Below, piece by piece: positions 35,263 through 44,008 of a stretch of 64,000 bases of DNA; within the stretch, counting starts at the first letter, position 1; each line of letters opens with the position of its first letter. The notes beneath the pieces were generated by a model. It worked only from the letters and a program-made list of their open reading frames with translations, made no database searches and was not told where the DNA came from. Both the position numbers and the translations under genes were made by a program. The stretch is from positions 620,001-684,000 of the forward strand of contig NZ_JAPWKD010000011.1 of the NCBI RefSeq assembly GCF_028283705.1. The letters run 5' to 3'. Source of the stretch: Pantoea sp. (GTDB taxonomy: Bacteria; Pseudomonadota; Gammaproteobacteria; Enterobacterales; Enterobacteriaceae).

Positions 35263-36357
35263 ATGACATCGTTTTTCAGTCCGCGTCGGGCAGCGCTTGC
35301 CGCAGCGGTCATTGCCGCATTTAGCCTGACTGCCTGCCAGGCACCCGCCCAGAAAACTCAGACAGTTGCTGTCGCCGTGGCGGCAAAACCAACCGATAAC
35401 CAGCTTACCCAGCGTGTGATTGGTGATGGCTTGTATGAACTGGCTTACTCTCCGGTAGCCAATGCGTTGTATGTCGCCAGTGCGCAGAGCTTCAAGGACG
35501 TTAACGGCGGCATGTTGTATCGCCTCGACCCGACTACGCTGGCAACCAAAGGGGAAACCCATACCGATCTGAAAAACTTCGGTATGGCTATCGATAGCGA
35601 AGGTGGCGTGTTCTACACCACCAACTCGCTGGATGGCGGGGTGTCGAAAGTTGATGCACAGAGCGGCAAAGTGCTGCAACGCCTGATGCTGGGTGGTAAG
35701 AAGGATAAAGACGGTGACGTGCCCGGTGCACGCGAGATGTTGCTGCATGGCAACGAACTTTACGTAGGCCGCGTCGCTGATCCGGGCTTTATCTCGGTGG
35801 TGGATACCAAAACCTTCAAACCTAAAACCACGATCAAAAATGTCGGTAAATGGGTAACGGGCATCATCTATTCACCGCTGACCGAACGTATCTACGCTGC
35901 CAATGGTGCAGGGGAAATCGCGGTCATCAATCCACGTACGCATAAAATTGAACAACGCTGGACGGCAGGAGATGGCAAAGAGTACCTGTTCCTGAATATG
36001 GCAGAAGATCCGGCCACCGGTCGCCTGTTCGTTACTGATGATTCCAAAGGCAAGACCACGCTGGTGTTTGACGAGCATAGCGGTAAGGTGATCAAGCGTA
36101 TCACGGGTGACGCACTGGGCATCAAGTTCAACGCGAAACGCAATGAGATCTACATCAGCCAGCGTGAGTCGAAGAAAGTGCTGCAACTGGATGCCACCAG
36201 CTATGCGGTGAAAAACAGCTGGTCGTTCGATACCAACCCGAACAGCCTGCTGGTGTCACCTGATGGTGAAACGCTGTATGTTTCCCTGAAGCAGGCGTTT
36301 AACAAAGACAACTCCACTAAAGGCCCGGATAGCGTGGCGCGTATCGCACTAAAATAA
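35263..36357 (+). CDS. YncE-like beta-propeller protein, probable lipoprotein
   Basis: A 364-residue exported protein with a seven-bladed YVTN-type beta-propeller. It aligns with E. coli YncE over its length, with matching regions GLYELAYSPVANALYVASAQS and the C-terminal SLLVSPDGETLYVSLKQ (quoted separately). The signal ends in LTACQ, a lipobox not present in E. coli YncE, so this form may be membrane-anchored. The ATG at 35263 has GGAG seven bases upstream. The function of YncE is not firmly known; it binds DNA in vitro and is induced by low iron. Confidence 0.85.
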   Translation: MTSFFSPRRAALAAAVIAAFSLTACQAPAQKTQTVAVAVAAKPTDNQLTQRVIGDGLYELAYSPVANALYVASAQSFKDVNGGMLYRLDPTTLATKGETHTDLKNFGMAIDSEGGVFYTTNSLDGGVSKVDAQSGKVLQRLMLGGKKDKDGDVPGAREMLLHGNELYVGRVADPGFISVVDTKTFKPKTTIKNVGKWVTGIIYSPLTERIYAANGAGEIAVINPRTHKIEQRWTAGDGKEYLFLNMAEDPATGRLFVTDDSKGKTTLVFDEHSGKVIKRITGDALGIKFNAKRNEIYISQRESKKVLQLDATSYAVKNSWSFDTNPNSLLVSPDGETLYVSLKQAFNKDNSTKGPDSVARIALK

Positions 36358-36370
36358 AAGAGAAAAATCT

Positions 36371-36410
36371 GTAGCAGCGCAATACACTATGCTCCCGATT
36401 GCGCTGCTAC
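36371..36410 (+). terminator. Palindromic terminator-like repeat after the YncE-like gene
   Basis: GTAGCAGCGCAAT and ATTGCGCTGCTAC form a perfect 13-bp stem with a 14-base loop, 14 bases after the stop. The arms resemble the GTAGCGGCGCGAT palindromes elsewhere in the window. Confidence 0.6.
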
Positions 36411-36428
36411 CCAAGGTGACTCTCCGTT

Positions 36429-37184
36429 ATGCCTGGTCAATACTTCTCGCAACATGGCTTCGATATCCGTCTGGAATGGGGGCTTGCCGCCGCACAGCAT
36501 CTGGCTAAGGATGCGGATTGTGTGATTGTGGTAGATGTCATGTCGTTTTCCACCTGTGTCAGTGTGGCGAATGACAATGGCGCATTGATAGCCCCCTGGC
36601 CCTGGAAAGACGCGTCTGCCCAGGCGTATGCCGCAGAGATGGGTGCGCAGGCCGCGAGCATTGATCGGCGCTTCTCTGCTGAAACCTTTACCTTATCGCC
36701 CGCCTCATTATTGAATATTCCTGCCGGGACAAAACTGGTGTTGCCATCACCCAATGGTTCCACCATTGCGTTTAAAGCGCGCGAACATGGCGGCGCGGTT
36801 TATAGCGCCGGGTTACGTAATCGGCAGGCAACCGCAGCGGCCTGTGGCCATTTTCAACGAATTCTGGTGATCCCCTGTGGTGAGCGTTGGCCGGATGGCA
36901 GCCTGCGTCCGGCGATTGAGGATTATGTCGCAGCGGGCGGAATTATCCAGGCATTAGGTATGCGTCTGCGTTCCCCGGATGCGGAGATGGCGGTTGCCGC
37001 CTTTCAGGCGGCGCAGCAGCAAAATTTTGCCGTATTAAAAGAGTGTGCATCAGCTACAGAGCTAAGGGAACGGGGCTTTGCAACAGATGTTGAACTGTGT
37101 TTGCAGGTTGATGTGAGTGCCAATGCTTGCCAGCTGGCAGGGAAGTTTTTTGTCCCCTGTGTTAATGACAACTCAAAGCCGTGA
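36429..37184 (+). CDS. ComB-like 2-phosphosulfolactate phosphatase family protein
   Basis: A 251-residue protein of the ComB family, which in methanogens removes phosphate from 2-phosphosulfolactate in coenzyme M synthesis. Conserved segments are CVIVVDVMSFSTCVSVA (about residue 31) and LVLPSPNGSTIAFKA (about 103). Enterobacteria do not make coenzyme M, so the real substrate is probably another phosphorylated acid, or the gene links to sulfonate metabolism. It lies after the YncE-like gene but beyond a terminator, so it probably has its own promoter. Confidence 0.8.
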   Translation: MPGQYFSQHGFDIRLEWGLAAAQHLAKDADCVIVVDVMSFSTCVSVANDNGALIAPWPWKDASAQAYAAEMGAQAASIDRRFSAETFTLSPASLLNIPAGTKLVLPSPNGSTIAFKAREHGGAVYSAGLRNRQATAAACGHFQRILVIPCGERWPDGSLRPAIEDYVAAGGIIQALGMRLRSPDAEMAVAAFQAAQQQNFAVLKECASATELRERGFATDVELCLQVDVSANACQLAGKFFVPCVNDNSKP

Positions 37185-37309
37185 TGGAGTGATAATTACC
37201 ACGATCACAATTACCGCACTAATTATCAATCATGAAATGATAACTATAGTTACTATAACTTCCATCGAAGGCATACAGCCTTTTAACAAATAAACGAAGG
37301 AAGAAGACC

Positions 37310-37525
37310 ATGAAAACCATTAAAGCCATGTCAATCGCCGCTGTCGCTGCTCTTTCACTGATGTCATTTGGCAGCTTTGCTCAGAGCGTTTCCGTTACAG
37401 CTTCTACGCTGGACGGTGCTGAAGCGAAAATCGCCGCGCAGGCAGCACAGCAGGGCGCTCAGTACAAAATCACTGAAGCCAACACGAATAATCGTGTGCA
37501 TATGACCGCTGAGTTATACAAATAA
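37310..37525 (+). CDS. DUF1471 small exported protein, first of tandem pair
   Basis: A 71-residue protein with a signal peptide (cleavage after FGSFA) and a short DUF1471 domain (ASTLDGAEAKIAAQAAQQG, then YKITEANTNNRVHMTAELYK). The ribosome site GAAGGAAGAAG precedes the ATG. It shares most residues with the paralogue 200 bp downstream, so the pair arose by tandem duplication. Confidence 0.85.
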   Translation: MKTIKAMSIAAVAALSLMSFGSFAQSVSVTASTLDGAEAKIAAQAAQQGAQYKITEANTNNRVHMTAELYK

Positions 37526-37551
37526 CAGCGAGTGATGCCCGGAAGCGCTGG

Positions 37552-37581
37552 AAAGGGTCGCCGTGGGGTGGCCCTTTTTTT
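37552..37581 (+). terminator. Rho-independent terminator
   Basis: AAAGGGTCGCC and GGTGGCCCTTT pair imperfectly round a GTGG loop and are followed by a run of seven T, just after the first small DUF1471 gene. Confidence 0.8.
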
Positions 37582-37719
37582 GATGGTATCAATCTTTATC
37601 AATTTTTTTGATTTATTTCAGCAAAGCGCTCAGCTTTTATCCGCCGGGTGACAGGTCTATTCTTTCTCACATCGGGGCGAAATGCCTCACAACTTAAAAT
37701 AATCTCTGAGGAAATGACC

Positions 37720-37929
37720 ATGAAATCTATCAAAACTTTCGTTGCAGTTGCGGCCCTGTCACTGGTTTCTTTCGGCAGCTTCGCACAAAGCATTACCGCT
37801 TCCGCCTCAACCCTTGATGGTGCCGAAGCCAAAATTGCCGCTCAGGCCAAACAAGCGGGCGCATCTTACAAAATCACCGGTGCGCGTGTTGATAACGGTG
37901 CTTACCTGTCGGCTGAACTGACCAAATAA
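37720..37929 (+). CDS. DUF1471 small exported protein, second of tandem pair
   Basis: A 69-residue paralogue of the gene upstream, with a signal peptide (cleavage after FGSFA) and the same core ASTLDGAEAKIAAQA. The C-terminal strand (GARVDNGAYLSAELTK) has diverged. The ATG at 37720 has GAGGAAATG before it. Both copies have their own terminators, so they can be expressed independently. Confidence 0.85.
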   Translation: MKSIKTFVAVAALSLVSFGSFAQSITASASTLDGAEAKIAAQAKQAGASYKITGARVDNGAYLSAELTK

Positions 37930-37958
37930 TTATGGTCGCAAAGGGAAGTGCCGAAGAG

Positions 37959-37981
37959 GGCCGTCCTGGTACGGCCTTTTT
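37959..37981 (+). terminator. Rho-independent terminator
   Basis: GGCCGT and ACGGCC form a 6-bp stem with a CCTGGT loop followed by TTTTT, 30 bases after the second DUF1471 gene. Confidence 0.8.
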
Positions 37982-38012
37982 CGCCCTTCACCCGTCATGA
38001 GGAGTTAATGCC

Positions 38013-38159
38013 ATGCATCACAACCACGAAATCGCAGCCCAGGCAGCGGCATTTGTCCAGTCTCTCAAATCTCATCGCCACGCCAATATGCCCGCTATCC
38101 GTTTTCGCCACTGGCCGCAATTTATCTCGACCGTGCGCGAATTAATGGAAAAAAACTAA
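38013..38159 (+). CDS. Small 48-residue hypothetical protein
   Basis: An ATG eight bases after GAGGAG opens a 48-codon frame rich in His, Ala and Arg (MHHNHEIAAQAAAFVQSLKS at the start). It ends in TAA before the pagP promoter region. There is no signal peptide or membrane helix. The strong ribosome site and the lack of a competing gene support it, but length and missing known homology keep confidence modest. Confidence 0.5.
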   Translation: MHHNHEIAAQAAAFVQSLKSHRHANMPAIRFRHWPQFISTVRELMEKN

Positions 38160-38241
38160 CTTCCTGTAATCCAGATTTGCAAATCCTTCAGATTGTTCCC
38201 AGAATTGAGACTCAATGTGTGAGTTTTCAGAAGGATAAATC

Positions 38242-38799
38242 ATGCGAAGTTATCTGGTGGCTTTGTGTGTAACCTTGTTTATCTGTGCGGCTCCGGCACA
38301 GGCAGAAGGAACGATTAGTTCAGGGTGGAACTGGTTAACCAACGACATCTCCCAGACCTGGGAACAACCGCAGAATTACGATCTCTATTTGCCATTCATC
38401 GCCTGGCATGCACGCTTCGCATACGATAAAGAAAAAACCGATAACTATAATGAAACGCCGTGGGGCGGTGGGTTTGGTGTGTCCCGTTACAATGAAGAAG
38501 GTAACTGGAGCACGCTGTATGCCATGATGTTTAAAGATTCGCATAATGAGTGGCAGCCGATCGTTGGCTACGGTTGGGAAAAGGGCTGCTATCTCGATAA
38601 CGCGCGTGATTTTCGCCTCGGCCTCGGCTTTACCGCCGGGATTACGGCGCGTGATGATTTCGCCAACTATGTGCCGTTACCCATCGTATTACCGCTTTTC
38701 TCAGTGGGTTATAAACGCGCAACCGTGCAGTTCACCTATATTCCAGGCACCTATAATAATGGCAATGTGCTATTCGCCTGGCTGCGTTTGGCCTTTTAA
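38242..38799 (+). CDS. pagP: PagP lipid A palmitoyltransferase
   Basis: A 185-residue outer membrane enzyme that moves palmitate from phospholipids to lipid A, raising resistance to cationic peptides. A signal peptide (about 21 residues) precedes the mature barrel. The catalytic residues are His56 (FIAWHARF) and Asp99-Ser100 (FKDSHNEW) in precursor numbering, corresponding to His33, Asp76 and Ser77 of mature E. coli PagP. The last residue is Phe (LRLAF), as needed for barrel assembly. An ATG with AGAAGGA upstream starts it. Confidence 0.93.
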   Translation: MRSYLVALCVTLFICAAPAQAEGTISSGWNWLTNDISQTWEQPQNYDLYLPFIAWHARFAYDKEKTDNYNETPWGGGFGVSRYNEEGNWSTLYAMMFKDSHNEWQPIVGYGWEKGCYLDNARDFRLGLGFTAGITARDDFANYVPLPIVLPLFSVGYKRATVQFTYIPGTYNNGNVLFAWLRLAF

Positions 38800-38814
38800 C
38801 CGACGGATGCTGAT

Positions 38815-40341
38815 ATGGCGAGAACCCACTTTGATGGCTGGCTGAAAAAAACCGGGTTAACCGTTGCCAGCCTGGCAAAAATCGTCCTGGTGGGTCTGGT
38901 CGTCATCATCATCGTTTTCTTTATTGGTCGGATTTATCAGTCAGAACGCGGTGCGCCTTTACATCGCTGGCATACCTGGTCAGCGGATGAAATGAGTGAG
39001 AAAGAGATCGACCGCGCCAGTTTTTCTGATTATCAAACGCGGGAAGACGCGATTTTTCTCGATATGAAGCACAGCATTACCGATAAGCTCAGTGACGATG
39101 AGAAAACGACACTGAACCGTTACTACGCACAAAGCCGGGTTTATCCTGCCCGTTTTCAGCCTGACTGGAATCGTTCTTTTATTCTGATGCCACAGGGCAC
39201 CCCGCGCGGCGCGGTGGTATTGTTACACGGCCTGACCGACTCACCCTACAGCATGCGCTATCTGGCGGAAGATTACCGGCAGCAGGGCATTGTGGCGGTA
39301 GTCCCGCGTCTGCCAGGACATGGTACCGCACCGGGCGCACTGACCACGGTGAACTGGGAGCAATGGCTGGCCGTCACCCGTCTGGCGGTGCGCGAAGCCA
39401 CGCGACGCGCCGGACCTGATGTCCCGCTCCATTTGGTGGGTTATTCCAACGGTGGTGCGCTGGCAATGAAATACGCCCTTGATGCTCTCAATGATCCCTC
39501 GCTGCGCCAGCCCCAGCAGATTGTACTGATGTCACCGATGATCGGTGTGACGGCTTTTGCGCGCTTTGCCGGGCTGGCGGGATTGCCTTCGCTACTGCCT
39601 GGATTTGCCAAAGCAGCATGGCTGAATGTGGTGCCGGAGTTCAATCCCTATAAATACAACTCCTTTCCGGTTAAGGCGGCACGCCAGTCCTGGCTACTGA
39701 CCCAGGCACTTCAGCAACAAATTTTGCAGGAGGCACGTAATCAGCAGCTGGCACAACTGCCGCCCGTGCTGACGTTCCAGTCGGTAATGGATTCCACGGT
39801 CAGTACCCGTGCGGTGGTGGATTCGCTATATCGTTATCTGCAAAGCCGGGGTAATCAATTGGTGATTTTTGATATCAACCAGGCTTCTGATTTGCGCGCG
39901 CTGATCCGGCCAGCGTTATACACTGCCGTGAGCAATTTGCTGCCGGCTGCACCACGTCATTACGGCACCACAGTGATCACCAATGCGACGCCAGCAACCA
40001 GCGAAACCGTTGCCCGCAACACAGCAGCCGATCAAACCAACGAAACCGTTCAGCCATTAAATATCGCGTGGCCGCCAGGAATGTATTCTCTGTCCCATGT
40101 CGCGGTGCCGTTTCCCCTCACGGATTCGCTCTATGGTCTGGAACCGACGGAAAAGAACCAGTCGGGTATTAGCCTTGGTACCATCTCATTGCGCGGTGAA
40201 ACCAACACGCTGATTGTCGGGCTGGATACCCTGATGCGCGCCAATTCCAACCCGTTTTTTGACTATATGATGACGCGTATTAATCACCACATTGCCTGTA
40301 GCAACCAACCTGATGTTGCCGCATGTCTGCAAAGCTGGTGA
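38815..40341 (+). CDS. Membrane-anchored alpha/beta hydrolase (lipase/esterase-like)
   Basis: A 508-residue protein with one N-terminal membrane helix (about 18-41), a 90-residue linker and an alpha/beta hydrolase domain. The oxyanion region is LLHGLTDSPYSM and the nucleophile elbow GYSNGG puts Ser at 211. A second part after about 400 has a Ser/Thr-rich linker. The active site probably faces the periplasm. It starts 16 bp after pagP, so the two may be cotranscribed, which hints at an envelope lipid substrate, but this is not known. Confidence 0.78.
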   Translation: MARTHFDGWLKKTGLTVASLAKIVLVGLVVIIIVFFIGRIYQSERGAPLHRWHTWSADEMSEKEIDRASFSDYQTREDAIFLDMKHSITDKLSDDEKTTLNRYYAQSRVYPARFQPDWNRSFILMPQGTPRGAVVLLHGLTDSPYSMRYLAEDYRQQGIVAVVPRLPGHGTAPGALTTVNWEQWLAVTRLAVREATRRAGPDVPLHLVGYSNGGALAMKYALDALNDPSLRQPQQIVLMSPMIGVTAFARFAGLAGLPSLLPGFAKAAWLNVVPEFNPYKYNSFPVKAARQSWLLTQALQQQILQEARNQQLAQLPPVLTFQSVMDSTVSTRAVVDSLYRYLQSRGNQLVIFDINQASDLRALIRPALYTAVSNLLPAAPRHYGTTVITNATPATSETVARNTAADQTNETVQPLNIAWPPGMYSLSHVAVPFPLTDSLYGLEPTEKNQSGISLGTISLRGETNTLIVGLDTLMRANSNPFFDYMMTRINHHIACSNQPDVAACLQSW

Positions 40342-40504
40342 TCGATCGCGAAAAAAATACAATTTTTCCCGAATAGAAATCGCCATTGAGGTGTTTACCA
40401 CCAGACAAGGTGATTTTTCGGCGTCTTTCTCCCGGTGAACCTTGCCTCTGGTCGGTGTGAAAACACTGGCCGCCTTATTCCATGCCACTTCGCGAGGTTC
40501 AATG

Positions 40505-41041
40505 ATGAAAACGATCAACTCTGTTCGCTGGTTGGTTCTGCCTGCTTTGTTACTGGCCCTGCACGTACCCGGTGCATGGGCGATGGGGGATGATGACAGC
40601 AACAGTAAAACACCGGATTGTCCGAAAGGTCAGGTGTACGACAGCAAATCGAAAAGTTGTGTGCCGGATAAAACCAGTTCACTCAGCGATGAGGACAAAA
40701 CCAACTACGCCTACCATCTGGCCAAAAAAGGAGAGTATCAGGCAGCGCTGAATCTGCTGGATACGCTAAAAAATCCCAACACCAAAGAAGCCTGGAATTA
40801 CCGGGGCTACGCCACACGTAAGCTGGGCCGCACAGATGAAGGGATGAGCTACTATCAACGATCAATCGCCATCGACCCCCATTACGCCAAAGTGCGTGAA
40901 TATCTCGGCGAGGCCTGGATGATCAAAGGTCGTCCCGATCTGGCGAAGGAGCAGCTTGCCGTCATTAAAACCTTGTGTGGCGTAAGCTGTGAAGAGTATC
41001 GCGACTTGCAAGCCGCGATTAATGGGCATCCGGAGTCCTGA
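40505..41041 (+). CDS. Exported TPR protein linked to an ECF sigma locus
   Basis: A 178-residue protein with a signal peptide (cleavage after GAWA), a short Cys-containing segment (DCPKGQVYDSKSKSCVPD, a likely disulfide loop) and tetratricopeptide repeats from about residue 65 to 150 (AYHLAKKGEYQAALNLLD, YYQRSIAIDPHYAKVREYLG). Another cysteine pair sits in LCGVSCEEY. GAGG lies seven bases before the ATG at 40505. It is the first gene of a likely operon with the ECF sigma and anti-sigma genes, so it may sense or transmit the envelope signal. Confidence 0.78.
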   Translation: MKTINSVRWLVLPALLLALHVPGAWAMGDDDSNSKTPDCPKGQVYDSKSKSCVPDKTSSLSDEDKTNYAYHLAKKGEYQAALNLLDTLKNPNTKEAWNYRGYATRKLGRTDEGMSYYQRSIAIDPHYAKVREYLGEAWMIKGRPDLAKEQLAVIKTLCGVSCEEYRDLQAAINGHPES

Positions 41042-41131
41042 TAGCGGTGTTTAGCGGAGGGTGGAAAAATCACCAGCACTGAAGTCCGACAGCATCTGGC
41101 GACACATCTGGCGCGCTTATGGCGTTACGCC

Positions 41132-41584
41132 ATGGTGCTGTCACGTAACCGTGATGTGGCCGAAGAGCTGGTGCAATCCACCTGTGTGCGGGCGCTGGAA
41201 CGCAGTGCGCAATTCACGCCTGGCACGCGCATTGATCGCTGGTTGTTTAGCGTGCTGCATTCAGTGTGGATCAATGAATTGCGCGCCCAGCGGGTGCGTA
41301 TGGGACAGGGTTTTGTCGCCAGTGATGAACTGATCGCCCCGGATCATCAGCAACTTAATGAGGAACGCATGCAGTATCTCAAGGTGATGCAGCGCGTTGG
41401 ACAGTTGCCGGAGGCGCAGCGCAATGCGGTGTTTCTGGTGTATGTCGAAGGCTTTACTTACCAGGAAGCGGCTGAGACGCTGGCCGTGCCGGTGGGGACG
41501 ATTATGAGCCGCCTGGCTGCGGCGCGCACCACGCTGGCCAATGCCGTCAATGTCGGGTCTTCGGCACAGGAGAAACGTTTGTGA
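41132..41584 (+). CDS. ECF sigma factor (5' end probably frameshifted)
   Basis: At least 150 residues of an ECF sigma factor, with region 2 (NRDVAEELVQSTCVRALER, IDRWLFSVLHSVWINELRA) and region 4 (EGFTYQEAAETLAVPVGTIMSRL). Homology clearly begins before the ATG at 41132: the same frame upstream reads EVRQHLATHLARLWRYA but has no start codon. A good site (GGAGGG, 41056) and a GTG (41061) lie one frame off; one more A in the run at 41065-41069 would join them. So the true start is probably GTG 41061 with a sequence error or mutation. The next gene is coupled (overlapping stop and start). Confidence 0.78.
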   Translation: MVLSRNRDVAEELVQSTCVRALERSAQFTPGTRIDRWLFSVLHSVWINELRAQRVRMGQGFVASDELIAPDHQQLNEERMQYLKVMQRVGQLPEAQRNAVFLVYVEGFTYQEAAETLAVPVGTIMSRLAAARTTLANAVNVGSSAQEKRL

Positions 41585-42381
41585 CTGCGATCCGCTTTAC
41601 TTCACCTTATCCGGATGAAGCTATTGTTGCCTGGCTGGATGGCGAAATGCGCGCGGATGACGTCCAGGCATTTGAGAAGGAACTGAAACGCAGCCCGGCG
41701 TTATCTGCCCGTACCGCAGAACTGATGAAAAGCAATCAACCCTTTGCGGAAGCGTTTGGTGTGATGCTGGATCAGGCCCCGGAACAACGTATGCAGCAGC
41801 AGCTGGCACAGTTGCTGGCGCAAACGCCAGCGCTGCCCGAGCGGCGATCGGTACAGGTGAGTCGGCGGGCATTAATCGCGGCATCGTTGGGTTTTCTGCT
41901 GGTGGGAGGGAGTGTCGGCTATCTGCTGCGTCCGGTGACGCAACCGGATGAAAGCGTAACCATCCGTGAGCTGGAAGCACAATATATGTCGTTATACAGC
42001 CCGGAAACGCTGGCGGATGTCGATAACTCACCACAGGCACTGCAACAGGCGCTGGCACGCACCGCGCGCGATCTGGATCTCCATCTGACGCTGACGCAAC
42101 TCGCGTTACCGGAAGCGGATCTGAAAAGCGTCAGAATGCTGCGCTATGACGATACGTTGATCAGCCAGATTGCCTGGAACCATGCCAGCTATGGTCCGAT
42201 GGCATTGTGCATTTCACGTCAGGACCCGCAGCCCTCCAGCACACTTAACCAGGAAACACGTCACGGTATGAACCTGGTGTGGTGGTATCGCGACGGTTAT
42301 CAGTTTGTGTTGATAGGGCGTAATCCGGCGGAGCAGTTGATGAAAACCGCGACCTTGCTGAGTCGCGGTTTGCAGGTGTAA
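41581..42381 (+). CDS. Anti-sigma factor, single membrane helix
   Basis: A 266-residue protein with an N-terminal zinc-less anti-sigma-like domain (PDEAIVAWLDGEMRADDVQAF), one membrane helix (about 96-117, RALIAASLGFLLVGGSVGYLL) and a periplasmic domain of 150 residues. The GTG start overlaps the sigma stop, the usual coupling of an ECF factor and its inhibitor. It should hold the sigma factor until an envelope signal arrives. Its 3' end lies 3 bp from the convergent DDAH gene. Confidence 0.8.
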   Translation: MTAIRFTSPYPDEAIVAWLDGEMRADDVQAFEKELKRSPALSARTAELMKSNQPFAEAFGVMLDQAPEQRMQQQLAQLLAQTPALPERRSVQVSRRALIAASLGFLLVGGSVGYLLRPVTQPDESVTIRELEAQYMSLYSPETLADVDNSPQALQQALARTARDLDLHLTLTQLALPEADLKSVRMLRYDDTLISQIAWNHASYGPMALCISRQDPQPSSTLNQETRHGMNLVWWYRDGYQFVLIGRNPAEQLMKTATLLSRGLQV

Positions 42382-42384
42382 ACG

Positions 42385-43146
42385 TCAGAAACGCAGTGAA
42401 AGGCAAGTCAGGCCGCCGTCCATCTTACGGATTTCACTGGTATCCAGTTCAATAATCGGCATATCCAGCGTGCGCAGTTGTGCCAGGGTTGCCGGATAAC
42501 CCGTCGGGGTAATTAGCGTACCGTTAATCAGCAAAGTATTACCGGCGTAGATTTCTTCGTCGGGAATAATCAGGTGCTGATAGTGGGAGAATTGCGGCAG
42601 GCGGGCGAACTTTTCTGTCGAGATCAGGGTATTTTCACCGACATAATTGATCGCCGATTTAAGATGCAAACCTTCGTCAACTTCAACAGACGTGACGCTG
42701 TAACCGCAAGGTTCCACCAGACTGGCAAACTCGCTGATACCGGCTTCATTGGTGCGGGTCGTCAGTCCGATATAAAACGCCTTATCGATTAACATGACAT
42801 CACCGCCTTCGAGCGTTCCGCGCTCGCTCATCACTTTCAGCGGACGAAAATCCTTTAGTACCGCTTTGATTGATTCGACTTCGCCCGCCCGCTGTGGCGC
42901 GCCAGGATGGGTGATCACCGCCAGTTCTGGCAGGACCACGGCGGTATCTTCGACAAAGTGCGCATCGGGAAAGTCGGCTTCTGCGGGTAGCAGTGTCACC
43001 TTCAATCTGAGCGACAGCATGGCGTTCAGATACTCCCAGAACTGCCTGCGGGTGAGTTCCGCATCCGGTGCGCCGAGAGAGGCGGTGGTCAGCCCTGCCG
43101 CGCAATTGTCAGCCGGGAGTCTTGCAATGATTTGAGTAAAAGCCAT
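42385..43146 (-). CDS. Dimethylarginine dimethylaminohydrolase (DDAH)-like amidinotransferase-fold enzyme
   Basis: A 253-residue guanidino-modifying enzyme that would hydrolyse methylated arginine to citrulline and an amine. The active-site features are all visible: HFVEDTAVV (Glu-Asp that bind the guanidino group), GTLEGGDVM (with the catalytic His region nearby in HLKSAINYVG) and the nucleophile Cys248 in GGLTCLSLRF. A ribosome site (AAAGGAATG) precedes the ATG. Plain arginine deiminase activity is unlikely at this length. Confidence 0.87.
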   Translation of the reverse strand: MAFTQIIARLPADNCAAGLTTASLGAPDAELTRRQFWEYLNAMLSLRLKVTLLPAEADFPDAHFVEDTAVVLPELAVITHPGAPQRAGEVESIKAVLKDFRPLKVMSERGTLEGGDVMLIDKAFYIGLTTRTNEAGISEFASLVEPCGYSVTSVEVDEGLHLKSAINYVGENTLISTEKFARLPQFSHYQHLIIPDEEIYAGNTLLINGTLITPTGYPATLAQLRTLDMPIIELDTSEIRKMDGGLTCLSLRF

Positions 43147-43251
43147 CTGTCATTCCTTTAATAATGGTTGTGCCTGACAATCAATCTAACTTGCAGGCGA
43201 CTCACAGTAAATTAAGCCGCGCGTGCAGCACGGCGATGCGATCGCCACTTT

Positions 43252-43635
43252 TCACCTGTAAAGCCACAACACCGATGCTTGCGGGTCCACGCTGAATCCG
43301 AGGCTGTCGAGCAGAGCTTCCGCACGCCAGCGTTCACTCAGTTGCAGCGAGGGGGGCAGTTGTGCCACTACGCTAGCCAGTAGCGTTGCCTGTGCAAGTG
43401 ACGGTGGCAGGTGTTGCTCAATTCTTGCCAGTAAACAATGGCTGGCCTGCACGATATTACCCCTGCTGACATCCAGTTCGCCGCTGAGGATTTTTTGCAG
43501 GGTACTTTTGCCGCTGCCGTTTGCCCCCAGCAGACCAATGCGGTCGCCTTTTTGCAGACTAAAAGTGATGTTGTGAAAAAGGGTGCCGAAGGCATTATCA
43601 AAGCTGACAGCCTGTGCTGATAGTAAAGTGCTCAT
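43252..43635 (-). pseudogene. Truncated ABC-F family ATPase
   Basis: About 127 residues of the first ATPase domain of an ABC-F protein (YheS/Uup type): SFDNAFGTLFHNITFSLQKG, then Walker A GANGSGKS. The signature, Walker B, linker and second ATPase domain are missing; the frame ends in LWLYR soon after GFSVDPQAS. ABC-F proteins are about 520-640 residues, so this is a remnant. A 20-codon frame continues just beyond the stop in another phase without clear ABC-F similarity. Confidence 0.7.
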
Positions 43636-43946
43636 GTGCTTACTCATAAGTTGCAGGCGCAAAAAGTCCTGACGTCAAACAACGCTGACGACAACCCGGT
43701 AAGCCGGAGGGAAGGGAGTTAAATTTTCAGTGACTTCGCTCAGGACGCGGATTATCGCAGCACGATACCGGTGACGCCTGAGCACGGCCAATTACTATAG
43801 AGGTGTGAGTAAATAAACAATTCACACGTCAGCATAGTAATCCTCCTTAGTTATCAGTGGGTGAAGGGATGGAATGACTATTGATACCTTCTTGTCTCTT
43901 TTCAGACAAGGCGTTTTTACTGCTTGATGCACAACCCAGTACGCCC

Positions 43947-43976
43947 TTGACAACTTCACCCGCAAAATGGTTGTAT
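43947..43976 (+). promoter_or_regulatory. Sigma-70 promoter of the MarR-GNAT gene
   Basis: TTGACA (43947-43952), an 18-base spacer and TTGTAT (43971-43976) form a good sigma-70 promoter 33 bases before the start codon. The -10 element lies inside a perfect palindrome, which suggests repression. Confidence 0.55.
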
Positions 43977-43985
43977 TATACAACC
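43969..43985. promoter_or_regulatory. Perfect 17-bp palindrome, candidate MarR operator
   Basis: GGTTGTATTATACAACC is an 8-bp perfect inverted repeat round one central base. It covers the -10 region of the MarR-GNAT gene, so autorepression is likely. Confidence 0.65.
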
Positions 43986-44008
43986 TTATTTCACGCCGAA
44001 TGCTAACC

